Source: Candidatus Bipolaricaulota bacterium
Lineage (GTDB): Bacteria; Bipolaricaulota; Bipolaricaulia; RBG-16-55-9; DRXL01
Assembly (NCBI GenBank): GCA_938091745.1
Contig: CALLJK010000011.1
Coordinates: 115,074 to 179,073 of the forward strand
Direction of reading: 5' to 3'
DNA: 64,000 nt
Positions 7,587-14,996 of the stretch are shown here, piece after piece. Under the pieces are notes generated by a model. It was not told the origin of the DNA. It did no database searches and saw only the letters and a program-made list of their open reading frames with translations. Position 1 is the first letter of the stretch. The number at the start of each line of letters is the position of its first letter. The translations under genes were made by a program, and so were the position numbers.

Positions 7587-8984
7587 AGCGCGTTCGAAGG
7601 CGTGCGCGACGCGCAAGAGCTTTCTCTCTTGAAATCTATCGGCGATGAGCTGTATCCCAAAGGGCAAGCCCTCCACTGTGCCTCCGGGAATAGAGATAGC
7701 TGGGGTGCCCGCGAGGCTTGCGGGCACGGTAAAAATATCTGAAAGATACATTGCTAACGGATCTTTAAGGCGCTCGCCCAGCTGAAACGCCGGCGTCGGC
7801 GATGTCGGCGAGATAATAATATCTACGCTCTGGAAAGCGTTCTCAAAATCTTGTCGGATGAGGGCCCGAACTCTCTGCGCCTTCCCATACCACGCTTCGT
7901 AGTATCCCGCGCTGAGCGCATACGTGCCAATCATGATTCTGCGCTTGACTTCGGGGCCAAAGCCCTGGTCACGGCTCTCGGAAAACATCGTTTCGACGGA
8001 GCTGTCGCTCGCACGCTTGGTGTAGCGCACCCCGTCAAAGCGCGCCAGATTCGCGCTCGCCTCCGAGGACGAGATCAGATAATATGTCGGAATCGCGTAT
8101 TCTGTGTGAGGCAACGAGAGCTCCACGATCTCTGCGCCCAGCTCGCGAAACGTCTTGACCCATGACTCGAGGCACGCTTGGGCTTGGCCCGACAGATCAC
8201 TTATATACTCTTTGGGCACGCCCACGCGAAATCCCTTGATCTCTTGATCGAGTTCTTGGGTGTAGTCTTCGCTGGGACGGGCTACACTGGTCGAGTCGTT
8301 GGGGTCATGCCCGGCGATATAATTTAATAGGATTGCACAGTCGCGCACGTCCTTGGTCATCGGGCCGATCTGATCGAGCGAGCTTGCAAAAGCTACTAAG
8401 CCGTAGCGCGAGACAAGCCCATATGTCGGCTTCAGCCCGACGATCCCACAAAACGATGCGGGCTGACGGATTGAGCCTCCTGTGTCGGAGCCCAAGGCGC
8501 AGATCGCCTCATGGGCGGCGACGGCGGCTGCTGAGCCCCCGGAAGAGCCGCCAGGGACGCGCTCAGGGTCATGGGGGTTGCGTGTGGCGAAGAACGCGCT
8601 ATTTTCAGTCGATGAGCCCATGGCGAATTCGTCTAAGTTTGTCTTGCCTAGGATCGTCGCCCCGGCGTCTTTGAGCCTCTTTATGACTGTCGCATCGAAG
8701 ATCGGCTGGAAATTCTCTAAGAATCGCGAAGCACAAGTCGTCTTGAGGTCTCTCGTCACGATATTGTCTTTGACCGCAATGGGGAGGCCTCGTAAAGGCT
8801 TCTCGCTCAAGCGCTCGCATTCTTCCAGAAGGCGTTCTTGAGGGGTCAACGAGATATACGCTCGGATCTGGGGCTCTTTCTCAGCGATAGCACGATAGAG
8901 ATCTCTGATGACGTCACGAGCATGGATCTCGCCTTGCTCGATGAGGGCCAGCAGCTCGTGTAGGGGTCTTTCGTTGAGATTCAT
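7566..8984 (-). CDS. gatA: Glu-tRNA(Gln)/Asp-tRNA(Asn) amidotransferase subunit A
   Basis: 472 residues, amidase-signature family. The catalytic Lys-cisSer-Ser triad is visible as AVKDNI, then GGSSGGSAAAVAA, and the C-terminal region matches GatA over its full length. It supplies ammonia from glutamine to GatB for transamidation of misacylated tRNA. No gatB or gatC lies in the window. It is 67 bases downstream of tRNA-Leu(CAG) on the same strand and may share its promoter. A weak GGGAGC lies before the ATG. It is convergent and overlapping with uppP. Confidence 0.93.
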   Translation of the reverse strand: MNLNERPLHELLALIEQGEIHARDVIRDLYRAIAEKEPQIRAYISLTPQERLLEECERLSEKPLRGLPIAVKDNIVTRDLKTTCASRFLENFQPIFDATVIKRLKDAGATILGKTNLDEFAMGSSTENSAFFATRNPHDPERVPGGSSGGSAAAVAAHEAICALGSDTGGSIRQPASFCGIVGLKPTYGLVSRYGLVAFASSLDQIGPMTKDVRDCAILLNYIAGHDPNDSTSVARPSEDYTQELDQEIKGFRVGVPKEYISDLSGQAQACLESWVKTFRELGAEIVELSLPHTEYAIPTYYLISSSEASANLARFDGVRYTKRASDSSVETMFSESRDQGFGPEVKRRIMIGTYALSAGYYEAWYGKAQRVRALIRQDFENAFQSVDIIISPTSPTPAFQLGERLKDPLAMYLSDIFTVPASLAGTPAISIPGGTVEGLPFGIQLIADRFQERKLLRVAHAFERALPRYAP

Positions 8985-8988
8985 AACG

Positions 8989-9023
8989 AAAAAAGCTCCC
9001 AGTTCTTCTTACAACTGAGAACT
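8989..9023 (-). terminator. Possible attenuator between tRNA-Leu and gatA
   Basis: On the minus strand an AGTTCT/AGAACT stem (9001-9023) is followed a few bases later by six T (8989-8994), immediately before gatA. The stem is short. The tRNA-Leu(TAG) trailer at 57725-57747 holds a similar AGTTCTCAGTT-containing hairpin. Confidence 0.3.
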
Positions 9024-9051
9024 CAGAACTTATAACTGTTGAACTGTGTCG

Positions 9052-9136
9052 TGCCGAGGGAGGGATTTGAACCCTCACGGGATTAACTCCCCTACGGTCC
9101 TGAGCCGTAGGCGTCTGCCAATTCCGCCACCCCGGC
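9052..9136 (-). tRNA. tRNA-Leu (anticodon CAG)
   Basis: An 85-base class II tRNA. Acceptor GCCGGGG pairs with CCTCGGC with one G-U, the discriminator is A, the variable arm is long, and the T loop is GGTTCAAATCC. The anticodon loop between CTACGG-type stems reads CAG. CCA is not encoded. A two-hairpin repeat directly abuts its 5' end. Confidence 0.97.
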
Positions 9137-9183
9137 AAGCTAGGAGCTTGTGCCTCACCTTCGCCAGCCGAGAGCTGGCGAAG
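9136..9183 (-). repeat. tRNA-leader double hairpin, family A copy 1
   Basis: Two hairpins in the tRNA-Leu(CAG) leader: CTTCGCCAGC/GCTGGCGAAG (9159-9183, 10 pairs, 5-base loop) and CAAGCT/AGCTTG (9136-9150), the latter touching the first tRNA base. The same pair in the same order precedes tRNA-Arg at 57412-57459. Confidence 0.85.
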
Positions 9184-9208
9184 ACAATCAACCAAAGACC
9201 GACGCATT

Positions 9209-9237
9209 ATTCTAGCGCGCACGACTTGGCTTGTCAA
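9209..9237 (-). promoter_or_regulatory. tRNA-Leu(CAG) promoter
   Basis: Minus strand TTGACA (9232-9237), 17-base spacer, TAGAAT (9209-9214). It overlaps the divergent promoter of the lipid-kinase gene. Confidence 0.8.
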
Positions 9238-9255
9238 CCGATTTCAAGCTATACT
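9226..9255 (+). promoter_or_regulatory. Leaderless promoter of the lipid-kinase gene
   Basis: TTGGCT (9226-9231), 18-base spacer, TATACT (9250-9255). The ATG begins 6 bases after the -10 box, so the predicted start point coincides with the start codon. No ribosome site exists. Confidence 0.6.
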
Positions 9256-9261
9256 AATCCC

Positions 9262-10161
9262 ATGAGCGATGAATGTTTTATCATCGTGAATCTCTTGGCA
9301 GGGCGGGGGCGGTGCCGGCGACTCTGGCCAGCTATTGAGCACGCCTTGAGGCGCTCTCGGCTCTCTTTTCGCTATGTATTTACAGAAGCCCCTGGAGCAG
9401 CTATCGCTATCGCCCAGCGCGCCGCACGAGATTTCTCTACTGTCGTCGCCGTCGGGGGAGATGGCACCATCCACGAAGTGGCCACTGGCCTCATGGGCAC
9501 TCAAGCCAAACTTGGGCTCATCCCCGCAGGTACGGGGAATGACTTTGTCAAGATGCTCAGCATTCCTCCCAAGGACCCCATACAAGCCATCCCCATTCTG
9601 GAGCGGGGGCAGACGAGGCGCGTAGACGTCGGCCGTGTTGGGGAACACTACTTTGTTAATGGGCTTGGGGTTGGACTAGACGGGGCAGTCGCCTGGCGAG
9701 TCTTTCGGAGCTGGCGTTGGCCGGGGCTTGCTCCCTGGATCTATCTCTATGCCGCCGTGCGGGAAGCCCTCTTCTTCCGGAGCGGTGAGCTTGCAGTCCG
9801 TGCCCCAGAGTGGGAGCACGCTGGCACGGTAATGATGCTGGGCGTGTGTAATGGGCGGTACCTTGCTGGTGATTTCCGCCTTGCTCCGTATGCCGAGGTC
9901 GATGATGGGCTCTTTGATATCTATCTGATCGCAGACATGGCCCCGCTCAGGAGAATCTTGCAGATTCCCAAGGCGCGCCGCGGGGAGCATATCTCTCTGC
10001 CGGAGGTGCAGATCAAGCGCGCGCCATGGGTGGAGATCGTCTCAGAGAGCTCACTCATGGGGCATCTTGACGGGGAGCCTATAGAATTTCCCCCAGGGAA
10101 GCTGCGAATTGAACTCTTGCCCCAGGCGTTGGAAGTGATCGTGGGGGCCAGCTTCGCTTAA
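9262..10161 (+). CDS. Diacylglycerol/sphingosine kinase family protein (YegS/DagK-like)
   Basis: 299 residues, cytoplasmic or membrane-associated lipid kinase fold. The N-terminus has NLLAGRGR, the nucleotide loop VAVGGDGTIHEVATGL lies near residue 65, and AGTGNDFVK follows. The ATG at 9262 gives the family N-terminus; the longer frame from 9046 would run through a tRNA and is rejected. It likely phosphorylates a lipid such as diacylglycerol, though the substrate cannot be read from sequence. It is expressed from a leaderless promoter divergent from tRNA-Leu. Confidence 0.9.
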   Translation: MSDECFIIVNLLAGRGRCRRLWPAIEHALRRSRLSFRYVFTEAPGAAIAIAQRAARDFSTVVAVGGDGTIHEVATGLMGTQAKLGLIPAGTGNDFVKMLSIPPKDPIQAIPILERGQTRRVDVGRVGEHYFVNGLGVGLDGAVAWRVFRSWRWPGLAPWIYLYAAVREALFFRSGELAVRAPEWEHAGTVMMLGVCNGRYLAGDFRLAPYAEVDDGLFDIYLIADMAPLRRILQIPKARRGEHISLPEVQIKRAPWVEIVSESSLMGHLDGEPIEFPPGKLRIELLPQALEVIVGASFA

Positions 10162-10162
10162 C

Positions 10163-10208
10163 ATTCATCTTCGCCATGGCGAAGGCGAATAGTCCAGACG
10201 AAGTCTGG
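10163..10208 (-). repeat. tRNA-trailer palindromic repeat, family B copy 1
   Basis: On the minus strand it reads CCAGACTTCGTCTGG, then a CTTCGCC/GGCGAAG hairpin and ATGAA. The same sequence order is at 57543-57615 and 54659-54732. It begins about 6 bases after the tRNA-Gly 3' end and also lies just after the lipid-kinase stop, so it may end both transcripts. Confidence 0.8.
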
Positions 10209-10213
10209 TGGAG

Positions 10214-10288
10214 TGGAGCGGGCGACGGGATTCGAACCCGCGACACCCGGCTTGGGAAGCCGGTACTCTACCCCTGAGCTACGCCCGC
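10214..10288 (-). tRNA. tRNA-Gly (anticodon CCC), CCA encoded
   Basis: Cloverleaf with acceptor GCGGGCG/CGCCCGC, anticodon stem CCGGC/GCCGG and loop TTCCCAA giving CCC, T loop GGTTCGAATCC. The discriminator is T and the terminal CCA is encoded (10214-10216). Confidence 0.97.
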
Positions 10289-10299
10289 ATAGTAATTCT

Positions 10300-10328
10300 A
10301 TTATAGACTTCCCGAGGTTGCTTGTCAA
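10300..10328 (-). promoter_or_regulatory. tRNA-Gly promoter
   Basis: Minus strand TTGACA (10323-10328), 17-base spacer, TATAAT (10300-10305): consensus. It overlaps the -35 box of the divergent thiI promoter. Confidence 0.85.
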
Positions 10329-10346
10329 TACCCCCGCCTTTACAAT
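10318..10346 (+). promoter_or_regulatory. thiI promoter, nearly leaderless
   Basis: TTGCTT (10318-10323), 17-base spacer, TACAAT (10341-10346). The thiI ATG is 9 bases after the -10 box, leaving at most about 3 leader bases, and there is no ribosome site. Confidence 0.6.
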
Positions 10347-10355
10347 GATAAACCC

Positions 10356-11852
10356 ATGCGCATACTCATTCGGTTCTCCGGGGAGATCACGGTGAAGAAG
10401 CGCCGCACGCGCGCTCGCTTCTTGGAGCGCTTAGCTGTTAATCTCCAAGACGCGCTCCGGACAACGGAGATGCCCTTTGCCTTCTCTGACGAGGGCAATC
10501 GGTTCCTCGTCGAGTCGGACTCCCCTCACGCTTTAGCGCTCTTATCTAGAGTCTTTGGGGTGCAGACGCTCTCGGTCGTCGAGCGCCGCTCGTTTGAAAC
10601 CCTCGAAGATATTCTCAGAGCTGGAACAGAGCTCTATAGCTCTATCGTAGCGAAAAAGCGCTTTGCCGTGCGCGCGCGGCGTCTCGTGCAGGGGCAGCAT
10701 CTCCCGTTCTCGTCTTTGGAGATCGAGCGCGAGCTGGGAGCAGCGCTGCGCCCCTATGCCGACAGAGTCGACTTAGAAGACCCAGACGTCACTGTCTTTG
10801 TCGAAGTCCGTTCGCACGAAGCCGACTTCTTCACGGAGAAGCATGCTGGGCCAGGAGGATTGCCCGTGGGCACCGCTGGCAGAAGCATCGCGTTGCTCTC
10901 AGGGGGATTTGATTCAGCCGTTGCGAGCTGGCTGATGCTCAAGCGTGGCGTTGCTCTCGACTATCTCTTCTGTCGTCTGGGTGGGAGCCTTCATGAACAT
11001 GGCGCTCTCCAAGTCGCAAAAATCCTTGCCGACCGCTGGAGCTACGGGATCTTCCCCAGATTTCATTCTGTCAATTTTGAGCCCCTCGTCGCGCATATAC
11101 AAGAGCGTGTTCAGCCTCGTTATTGGCAAGTGATCTTAAAGCGCTTCATGTATCGGGCTGCTGAGCGCCTTGCACGGCAGTTCCATCTCATTGGGATCGT
11201 CACAGGGGAGTCCATCGGGCAGGTCTCGTCGCAGACTTTGCAGAACTTAGCCGTTATCTCCCAGGCGACGACGATGCCCTTGTGGCGCCCTCTGGTTGGG
11301 CTCAACAAAGACGAGATCATCGCGCTGGCGCGGCGCATCGGCACCTATGAGTACTCAGCGACGGTCGCGGAGTATTGCGCGATCTTGCCCAAGCGTCCTA
11401 CAACAGCAGCATCGCTTGCAGACGTGCTCGCTGAGGAAGAGAAGCTCGACATGGGGCTTCTCGACAAAGCTCTTGAGGGAGTGAGTACTTATGATCTGCG
11501 GCGCCTGGTGCTCAGTGCTTTGGAGCTGCCAGAGGTCGAGATCGAGGAGATCCCGGAGAGTGCTGTCGTCATTGACTTACGATCCCCCCAGAGCTACCGC
11601 GCCTGGCACTACCCTGGGGCGATCTTCAAAGATTTTCTCAGTGCTTTGAAAGAGTTCCCGTCATGGGACAAGAACAGAATCTATGTGCTCTATTGTGAGC
11701 TAGGGCTCAAGAGCGCTCATCTTGCGGAGCAGATGCGCCAAGCGGGCTTCCACGCATTTCACTTTAAGGGGGGCTGGCCCAAGCTTGTACAGTATGCGCT
11801 GGAGCGCGGGCTGATCCCCCCGGAGATCCTGCCCTCAAGCGCCTGGGGTTAA
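10356..11852 (+). CDS. thiI: tRNA 4-thiouridine sulfurtransferase with rhodanese domain
   Basis: 498 residues. A ferredoxin-like and THUMP region (about 1-165) binds tRNA. The PP-loop ATPase has LLSGGFDSAVASW near residue 188, and a C-terminal rhodanese domain (about 390-490) carries a catalytic cysteine in YVLYCELGLKS. ThiI makes 4-thiouridine at tRNA position 8 and in some bacteria also feeds thiazole synthesis. The long form with rhodanese is the E. coli-like architecture and implies a persulfide relay through that cysteine. It is transcribed divergently from tRNA-Gly. Confidence 0.93.
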   Translation: MRILIRFSGEITVKKRRTRARFLERLAVNLQDALRTTEMPFAFSDEGNRFLVESDSPHALALLSRVFGVQTLSVVERRSFETLEDILRAGTELYSSIVAKKRFAVRARRLVQGQHLPFSSLEIERELGAALRPYADRVDLEDPDVTVFVEVRSHEADFFTEKHAGPGGLPVGTAGRSIALLSGGFDSAVASWLMLKRGVALDYLFCRLGGSLHEHGALQVAKILADRWSYGIFPRFHSVNFEPLVAHIQERVQPRYWQVILKRFMYRAAERLARQFHLIGIVTGESIGQVSSQTLQNLAVISQATTMPLWRPLVGLNKDEIIALARRIGTYEYSATVAEYCAILPKRPTTAASLADVLAEEEKLDMGLLDKALEGVSTYDLRRLVLSALELPEVEIEEIPESAVVIDLRSPQSYRAWHYPGAIFKDFLSALKEFPSWDKNRIYVLYCELGLKSAHLAEQMRQAGFHAFHFKGGWPKLVQYALERGLIPPEILPSSAWG

Positions 11853-11902
11853 TGCTCCACGTCAAACAGCAGCTGTTCGAACCTCTTCAGCGAGCATCGG
11901 CC

Positions 11903-12688
11903 TCACTGCCTGCCTTCGGCATCCGTCTTGATCAGCCAGAAGTCTCCGTCCCCTGCTCCAAAGGACTTTGTCTCGCCCAGCAGGATGAAGCCACCATCAG
12001 AAGTCTGCTGGACTGAAATGCCATAATCCCACTTACTACCGCCGAAGGTGCGCTCCCAGAGCAGCTTGCCCTCGGCATCTGTCTTGATCAGCCAGAAGTC
12101 TCCGTCCCCTGCCCCAAAGGACTCTGTACCCCCCAGCAGGATGAAGCCGCCATCAGAGGTCTGCTGGACTGAAATGCCGCCATCACCATCCCTACCGCCG
12201 AAGGTGCGCTCCCAGAGCATCTTGCCTTCGGCATCCGTCTTGATCAGCCAGAAGTCAGAGTCCCCTGCTCCAAAGGACTTTGTCTCGCCCAGCAGGACGA
12301 AGCCGCCATCAGAAGTCTGCTGGACTGAAAATCCATAATCCCAGTCCTCACCGCCGAAGGTGTGCTCCCAGAGCAGCTTGCCCTCGGCATCTGTCTTGAT
12401 CAGCCAGAAGTCAGAGTCCCCTGCCCCAAAGGAGTATGTACCCCCCAGCAGGATGAAGCCACCATCAGAAGTCTGCTGGACTGAAAATCCATAATCCCAG
12501 TCCTCACCGCCGAAGGTGTGCTCCCAGAGCATCTTGCCTTCGGCATCTGTCTTGATCAGCCAGAAGTCTCCGCCCCCTGCCCCAAAGGACTCTGTAACCC
12601 CCAGCAGGATGAAACCACCGTCAGAGGTCTGCTGGACTGAAATGCCAACATCCTCCTTATTGCCCCCGAATGTACGTTCCCAACTCCC
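11903..12688 (-). repeat. 156-base tandem repeat array inside the propeller gene
   Basis: The segment GCCAGAAGTC (plus strand) recurs exactly every 156 bases at about 11936, 12092, 12248, 12404 and 12560. Units differ at only a few codons, which indicates recent duplication or homogenisation. Period 156 equals 52 codons, so copy number can change without a frameshift. Confidence 0.9.
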
Positions 12689-12796
12689 TGAAGAACCATG
12701 CACCTGTCCTCCTTGGACGCCACTGCTACCAGCCAAGGCCAAAACACTTAAGACCACACTTACTCCTATTACTGCATATTTGAGAGGCATCTTCAT
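11903..12796 (-). CDS. Secreted beta-propeller-like protein of 52-residue tandem repeats
   Basis: 297 residues with an N-terminal signal peptide. It is followed by about five near-identical 52-residue units, each running ERTFGG, GISVQQTSDGGFILLG, SFGAGD-DFWLIKTDAEGK. Such units occur in secreted propeller-type proteins of bacteria and archaea. The start is ATG 12796, because AAAGGAG is 8 bases upstream; a GTG at 12805 would sit inside that site. The protein stops at DAEGRQ, in the middle of a sixth unit, so the C-terminus looks truncated. Function is unknown, probably cell-surface or periplasmic. Confidence 0.75.
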   Translation of the reverse strand: MKMPLKYAVIGVSVVLSVLALAGSSGVQGGQVHGSSGSWERTFGGNKEDVGISVQQTSDGGFILLGVTESFGAGGGDFWLIKTDAEGKMLWEHTFGGEDWDYGFSVQQTSDGGFILLGGTYSFGAGDSDFWLIKTDAEGKLLWEHTFGGEDWDYGFSVQQTSDGGFVLLGETKSFGAGDSDFWLIKTDAEGKMLWERTFGGRDGDGGISVQQTSDGGFILLGGTESFGAGDGDFWLIKTDAEGKLLWERTFGGSKWDYGISVQQTSDGGFILLGETKSFGAGDGDFWLIKTDAEGRQ

Positions 12797-12846
12797 CACT
12801 ATCACTCCTTTCTTTCCTTTCTTATTATCTTAGCAAGCCTAAGCTT

Positions 12847-13113
12847 TCACCGCATTGGTGGAGGAGGTGGCGGCGGCGGCGGTGGATCTCCTTCTGCTGG
12901 AGAGATCTGCACTGCTGTTGTTGGCTGCACCTGCGCTTGCTTCTGGGGTGCATCACAGCCTGCTCCGGGCCCTCTCCCTGCCTGCAAGCAAGCTTGGTCA
13001 CGCACAGAGTCGGGATGCAGCTTGCCGCAGAGCGCGCCAATGCAAATGTAGATGAGAAAGTCGCGGTTTGTGCCATCCCGCATGAGGTAGGTTTTGTTTA
13101 GCACGAGGGGCAC
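12847..13113 (-). CDS. Hypothetical protein with polyproline C-terminus, perhaps part of a decayed gene
   Basis: 88 residues from GTG 13113 with no ribosome site. The middle has several cysteines (ICIGALCGKLH, then DQACLQAG) and the end is a run of ten prolines before MR. The frame stays open upstream to about 13180 and overlaps the next small frame. Together with frames B (13133-13285) and A (13338-13595) it could be one lipoprotein gene broken by two frameshifts. No homology is recognised. Confidence 0.4.
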   Translation of the reverse strand: MPLVLNKTYLMRDGTNRDFLIYICIGALCGKLHPDSVRDQACLQAGRGPGAGCDAPQKQAQVQPTTAVQISPAEGDPPPPPPPPPPMR

Positions 13114-13132
13114 TGATGCGCCGGCAATCGTC

Positions 13133-13285
13133 CTACCAATATCCTGGCAAGCGATTGAAGATGGCTTCTAAGAGTTGCTTCAGCTCATTTGCTTGCTTTA
13201 CAGCCTCCGCGTCGTTAGACTCGCCGATGTAGCTGTAAAAAGCTCTTATCGCTTCTGCTACTCTGGACCAAAGAGGAGTTTGCAT
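13133..13285 (-). CDS. Small hypothetical frame, possibly the middle of a broken lipoprotein gene
   Basis: 50 residues from ATG 13285, helical and charged (VAEAIRAFYSYIGESNDAEAV, then ANELKQLLEAIF). The same frame is open for 14 codons upstream without a start or ribosome site. That, and its position between two other minus-strand frames, suggests continuation of the upstream lipoprotein after a frameshift near 13330. Confidence 0.35.
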   Translation of the reverse strand: MQTPLWSRVAEAIRAFYSYIGESNDAEAVKQANELKQLLEAIFNRLPGYW

Positions 13286-13337
13286 CAGCTGTGCAAGCTC
13301 CCATGCTCTCTGCTGATGGTCAGTTGCCTAGCTTGTT

Positions 13338-13595
13338 CTAGCGTCGCTTGAGGAACAAGGCCGGCTTCACCTCAGGGAAGCCATTTAGAATCACCTCTGC
13401 TTCATTCAGCTCCAGCACTCCAAGGAGGCTATGGTCTGCCACCTTGGCTGCCACATTGTACGCATCCAGCGCCGTCTGGTAGTACTGCGGTGTATTAGCT
13501 CTTGGTAGCTCGAACCTGGTTAAACGGGCACCGTTCAAATCTGGTGGAGCAACGTTAAGGGAGGGAGCACAACCTACTACGATCGCTGCCAACAT
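13338..13595 (-). CDS. Putative lipoprotein
   Basis: 85 residues from ATG 13595. It has a very short hydrophobic leader, MLAAIVVGC, where VVGC reads as a lipobox with the cysteine at residue 9. The rest (TPQYYQTALDAYNVAAKVAD, then VLELNEAEVIL) is helical. The leader is shorter than normal; a TTG four codons earlier adds little. A run of 11 T lies upstream at 13655-13665. It could be a complete small lipoprotein or the N-terminus of a gene that decayed into the two following frames. Confidence 0.45.
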   Translation of the reverse strand: MLAAIVVGCAPSLNVAPPDLNGARLTRFELPRANTPQYYQTALDAYNVAAKVADHSLLGVLELNEAEVILNGFPEVKPALFLKRR

Positions 13596-13808
13596 AACAA
13601 CGACCAATGTACAGATCCCGATATATGAAGTTTATGCCTGAAGCAAAGTTTAGCTTTTTTTTTTTCAGCTGTCAGTGGCTGGGATCACCTTGAGCAGGAA
13701 ATCGCGCGTGAATCAGCGTTCTGGTTTTTGGTGCAAAAGCTTGGATCGGTGACGTAGGCTACATGCTCCCCTGTGCCACACTCAAAGATGGAGTAGGACC
13801 TTGGCTTG

Positions 13809-14990
13809 TTACCCCTTGCGCAATATCTCGATGGGCAAGAGCTTGCGCCCTCCTATAAACTCCAGCGTTGCCCCGCCGCCTGTCGAAAAATAAATATTCT
13901 GTGCCCCGGCAAGACCCTCGCGCTGCAATGCTGCTGCTGTGTCCCCTCCCCCAATGACGGCAAATGCGCCAGATCGTGCAATTGCTTGGGCAACTTCTCG
14001 TGTCCCCGTGTCAAAGGGCGGCTGCTCAAACTTCCCCAACGGCCCGGCCCAGACGATCGTCTGCGCGCGCACGACTTGCTCTTGAAAGAGCTGGATCGTC
14101 TGCGGGCCGATGTCCCACCCTTGCCAACCATCGGGGATCTCACGGGCGGGAAAGATCGTGTGCTCTGCGCCCACGGCTGACTCCCGCACAGCCCGCACAT
14201 CTTGGGGCAAGACCATCTCTGTCCCATGCTCGCGAGCTGTCTTTAGACACCTGTGGGCTTCATCGAGCATCTTCTCGTCCACAAGCGAGCTTCCCACACG
14301 CGCCCCCTGGGCCTTCAAGAGCGTGAACGCCACCCCACCGCCGATGAGAAACGCGTCGACTTTCCCAATGAAGTCTTGCAGCACCCCAATCTTATCTTTC
14401 AGCTTGGCCCCGCCCACGATCGCGAGAAACGGGCGCTGCGGGTTCTCCCTCACACGAGAGAGCATCGTGACCTCTCTCTCAAGAAGCAGTCCCGCCGCCG
14501 AGGGCAAGAACTTCGCGACCCCATAGGTGCTCGCGTGCGCCCGATGCGCCGTGCCAAATGCGTCGTTCACATAACAGTCAGCAAGACGAGCCAGCTCCTT
14601 GGCAAAATTTTCATCGTTGGCTTCTTCTTCGGGATAGAAGCGCACGTTCTCTAATAAGACGATATCTCCCGGGTGCATCTGGGCGATAGCGCTCTGGACG
14701 GATGGCCCAATGCAGTCGTTGAGCTTCGTGACGGGGCGTCTTAAAAGTTCTTGCAGGCGTTGGGCGATGGGATCAAGTCGCAGTTCTGGGACGACTTTCC
14801 CACCAGGACGGCCCAAGTGCGAGACTAAGATAATCTTTGCATGGTGCTGCAGGAGATGTTCGAGGGTGGGAAGGCTCTCTCGTAGGCGAGTGTCATCGGT
14901 GATGCGTCCATCCTTCAAGGGGACGTTATAGTCAACGCGCACGAGAACGCGTCTTCTGGCGACGTCAAGGTCGCGGAGACCCCGAAGCAT
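13809..14990 (-). CDS. pgk: Phosphoglycerate kinase
   Basis: 393 residues, standard length. It transfers phosphate between 1,3-bisphosphoglycerate and ADP in glycolysis or gluconeogenesis. Family signatures are visible: RVDYNVPL near the N-terminus, HLGRPGG, ENVRFYPEEE, GGAKLKDKI and the C-terminal GGGDTAAA. It follows the DUF151 gene by 6 bases and should be its operon partner. The roughly 200 bases downstream of its stop contain no supported gene, only an 11-T run and the start of the lipoprotein region. Confidence 0.97.
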   Translation of the reverse strand: MLRGLRDLDVARRRVLVRVDYNVPLKDGRITDDTRLRESLPTLEHLLQHHAKIILVSHLGRPGGKVVPELRLDPIAQRLQELLRRPVTKLNDCIGPSVQSAIAQMHPGDIVLLENVRFYPEEEANDENFAKELARLADCYVNDAFGTAHRAHASTYGVAKFLPSAAGLLLEREVTMLSRVRENPQRPFLAIVGGAKLKDKIGVLQDFIGKVDAFLIGGGVAFTLLKAQGARVGSSLVDEKMLDEAHRCLKTAREHGTEMVLPQDVRAVRESAVGAEHTIFPAREIPDGWQGWDIGPQTIQLFQEQVVRAQTIVWAGPLGKFEQPPFDTGTREVAQAIARSGAFAVIGGGDTAAALQREGLAGAQNIYFSTGGGATLEFIGGRKLLPIEILRKG

Positions 14991-14996
14991 CTTCTC

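Noticed and set aside
9046..9261. N-terminal extension of the lipid-kinase frame
   Set aside because: It runs antisense through tRNA-Leu and the family A repeat; the family N-terminus begins at 9262.
11903..12796. Regular 156-base spacing considered as a CRISPR array
   Set aside because: Units are far too long, lack unique spacers and translate as one continuous repeat protein.
13655..13665. Run of 11 T as a terminator
   Set aside because: No stable hairpin precedes it on either strand; noted only as a possible slippage or sequencing-error site.
13695..13808. Minus-strand frame reading FECGTGEHVAYVTDPSFC just after pgk
   Set aside because: It looks protein-like but has no start codon in frame and is only about 50 residues; kept only as a possible remnant.
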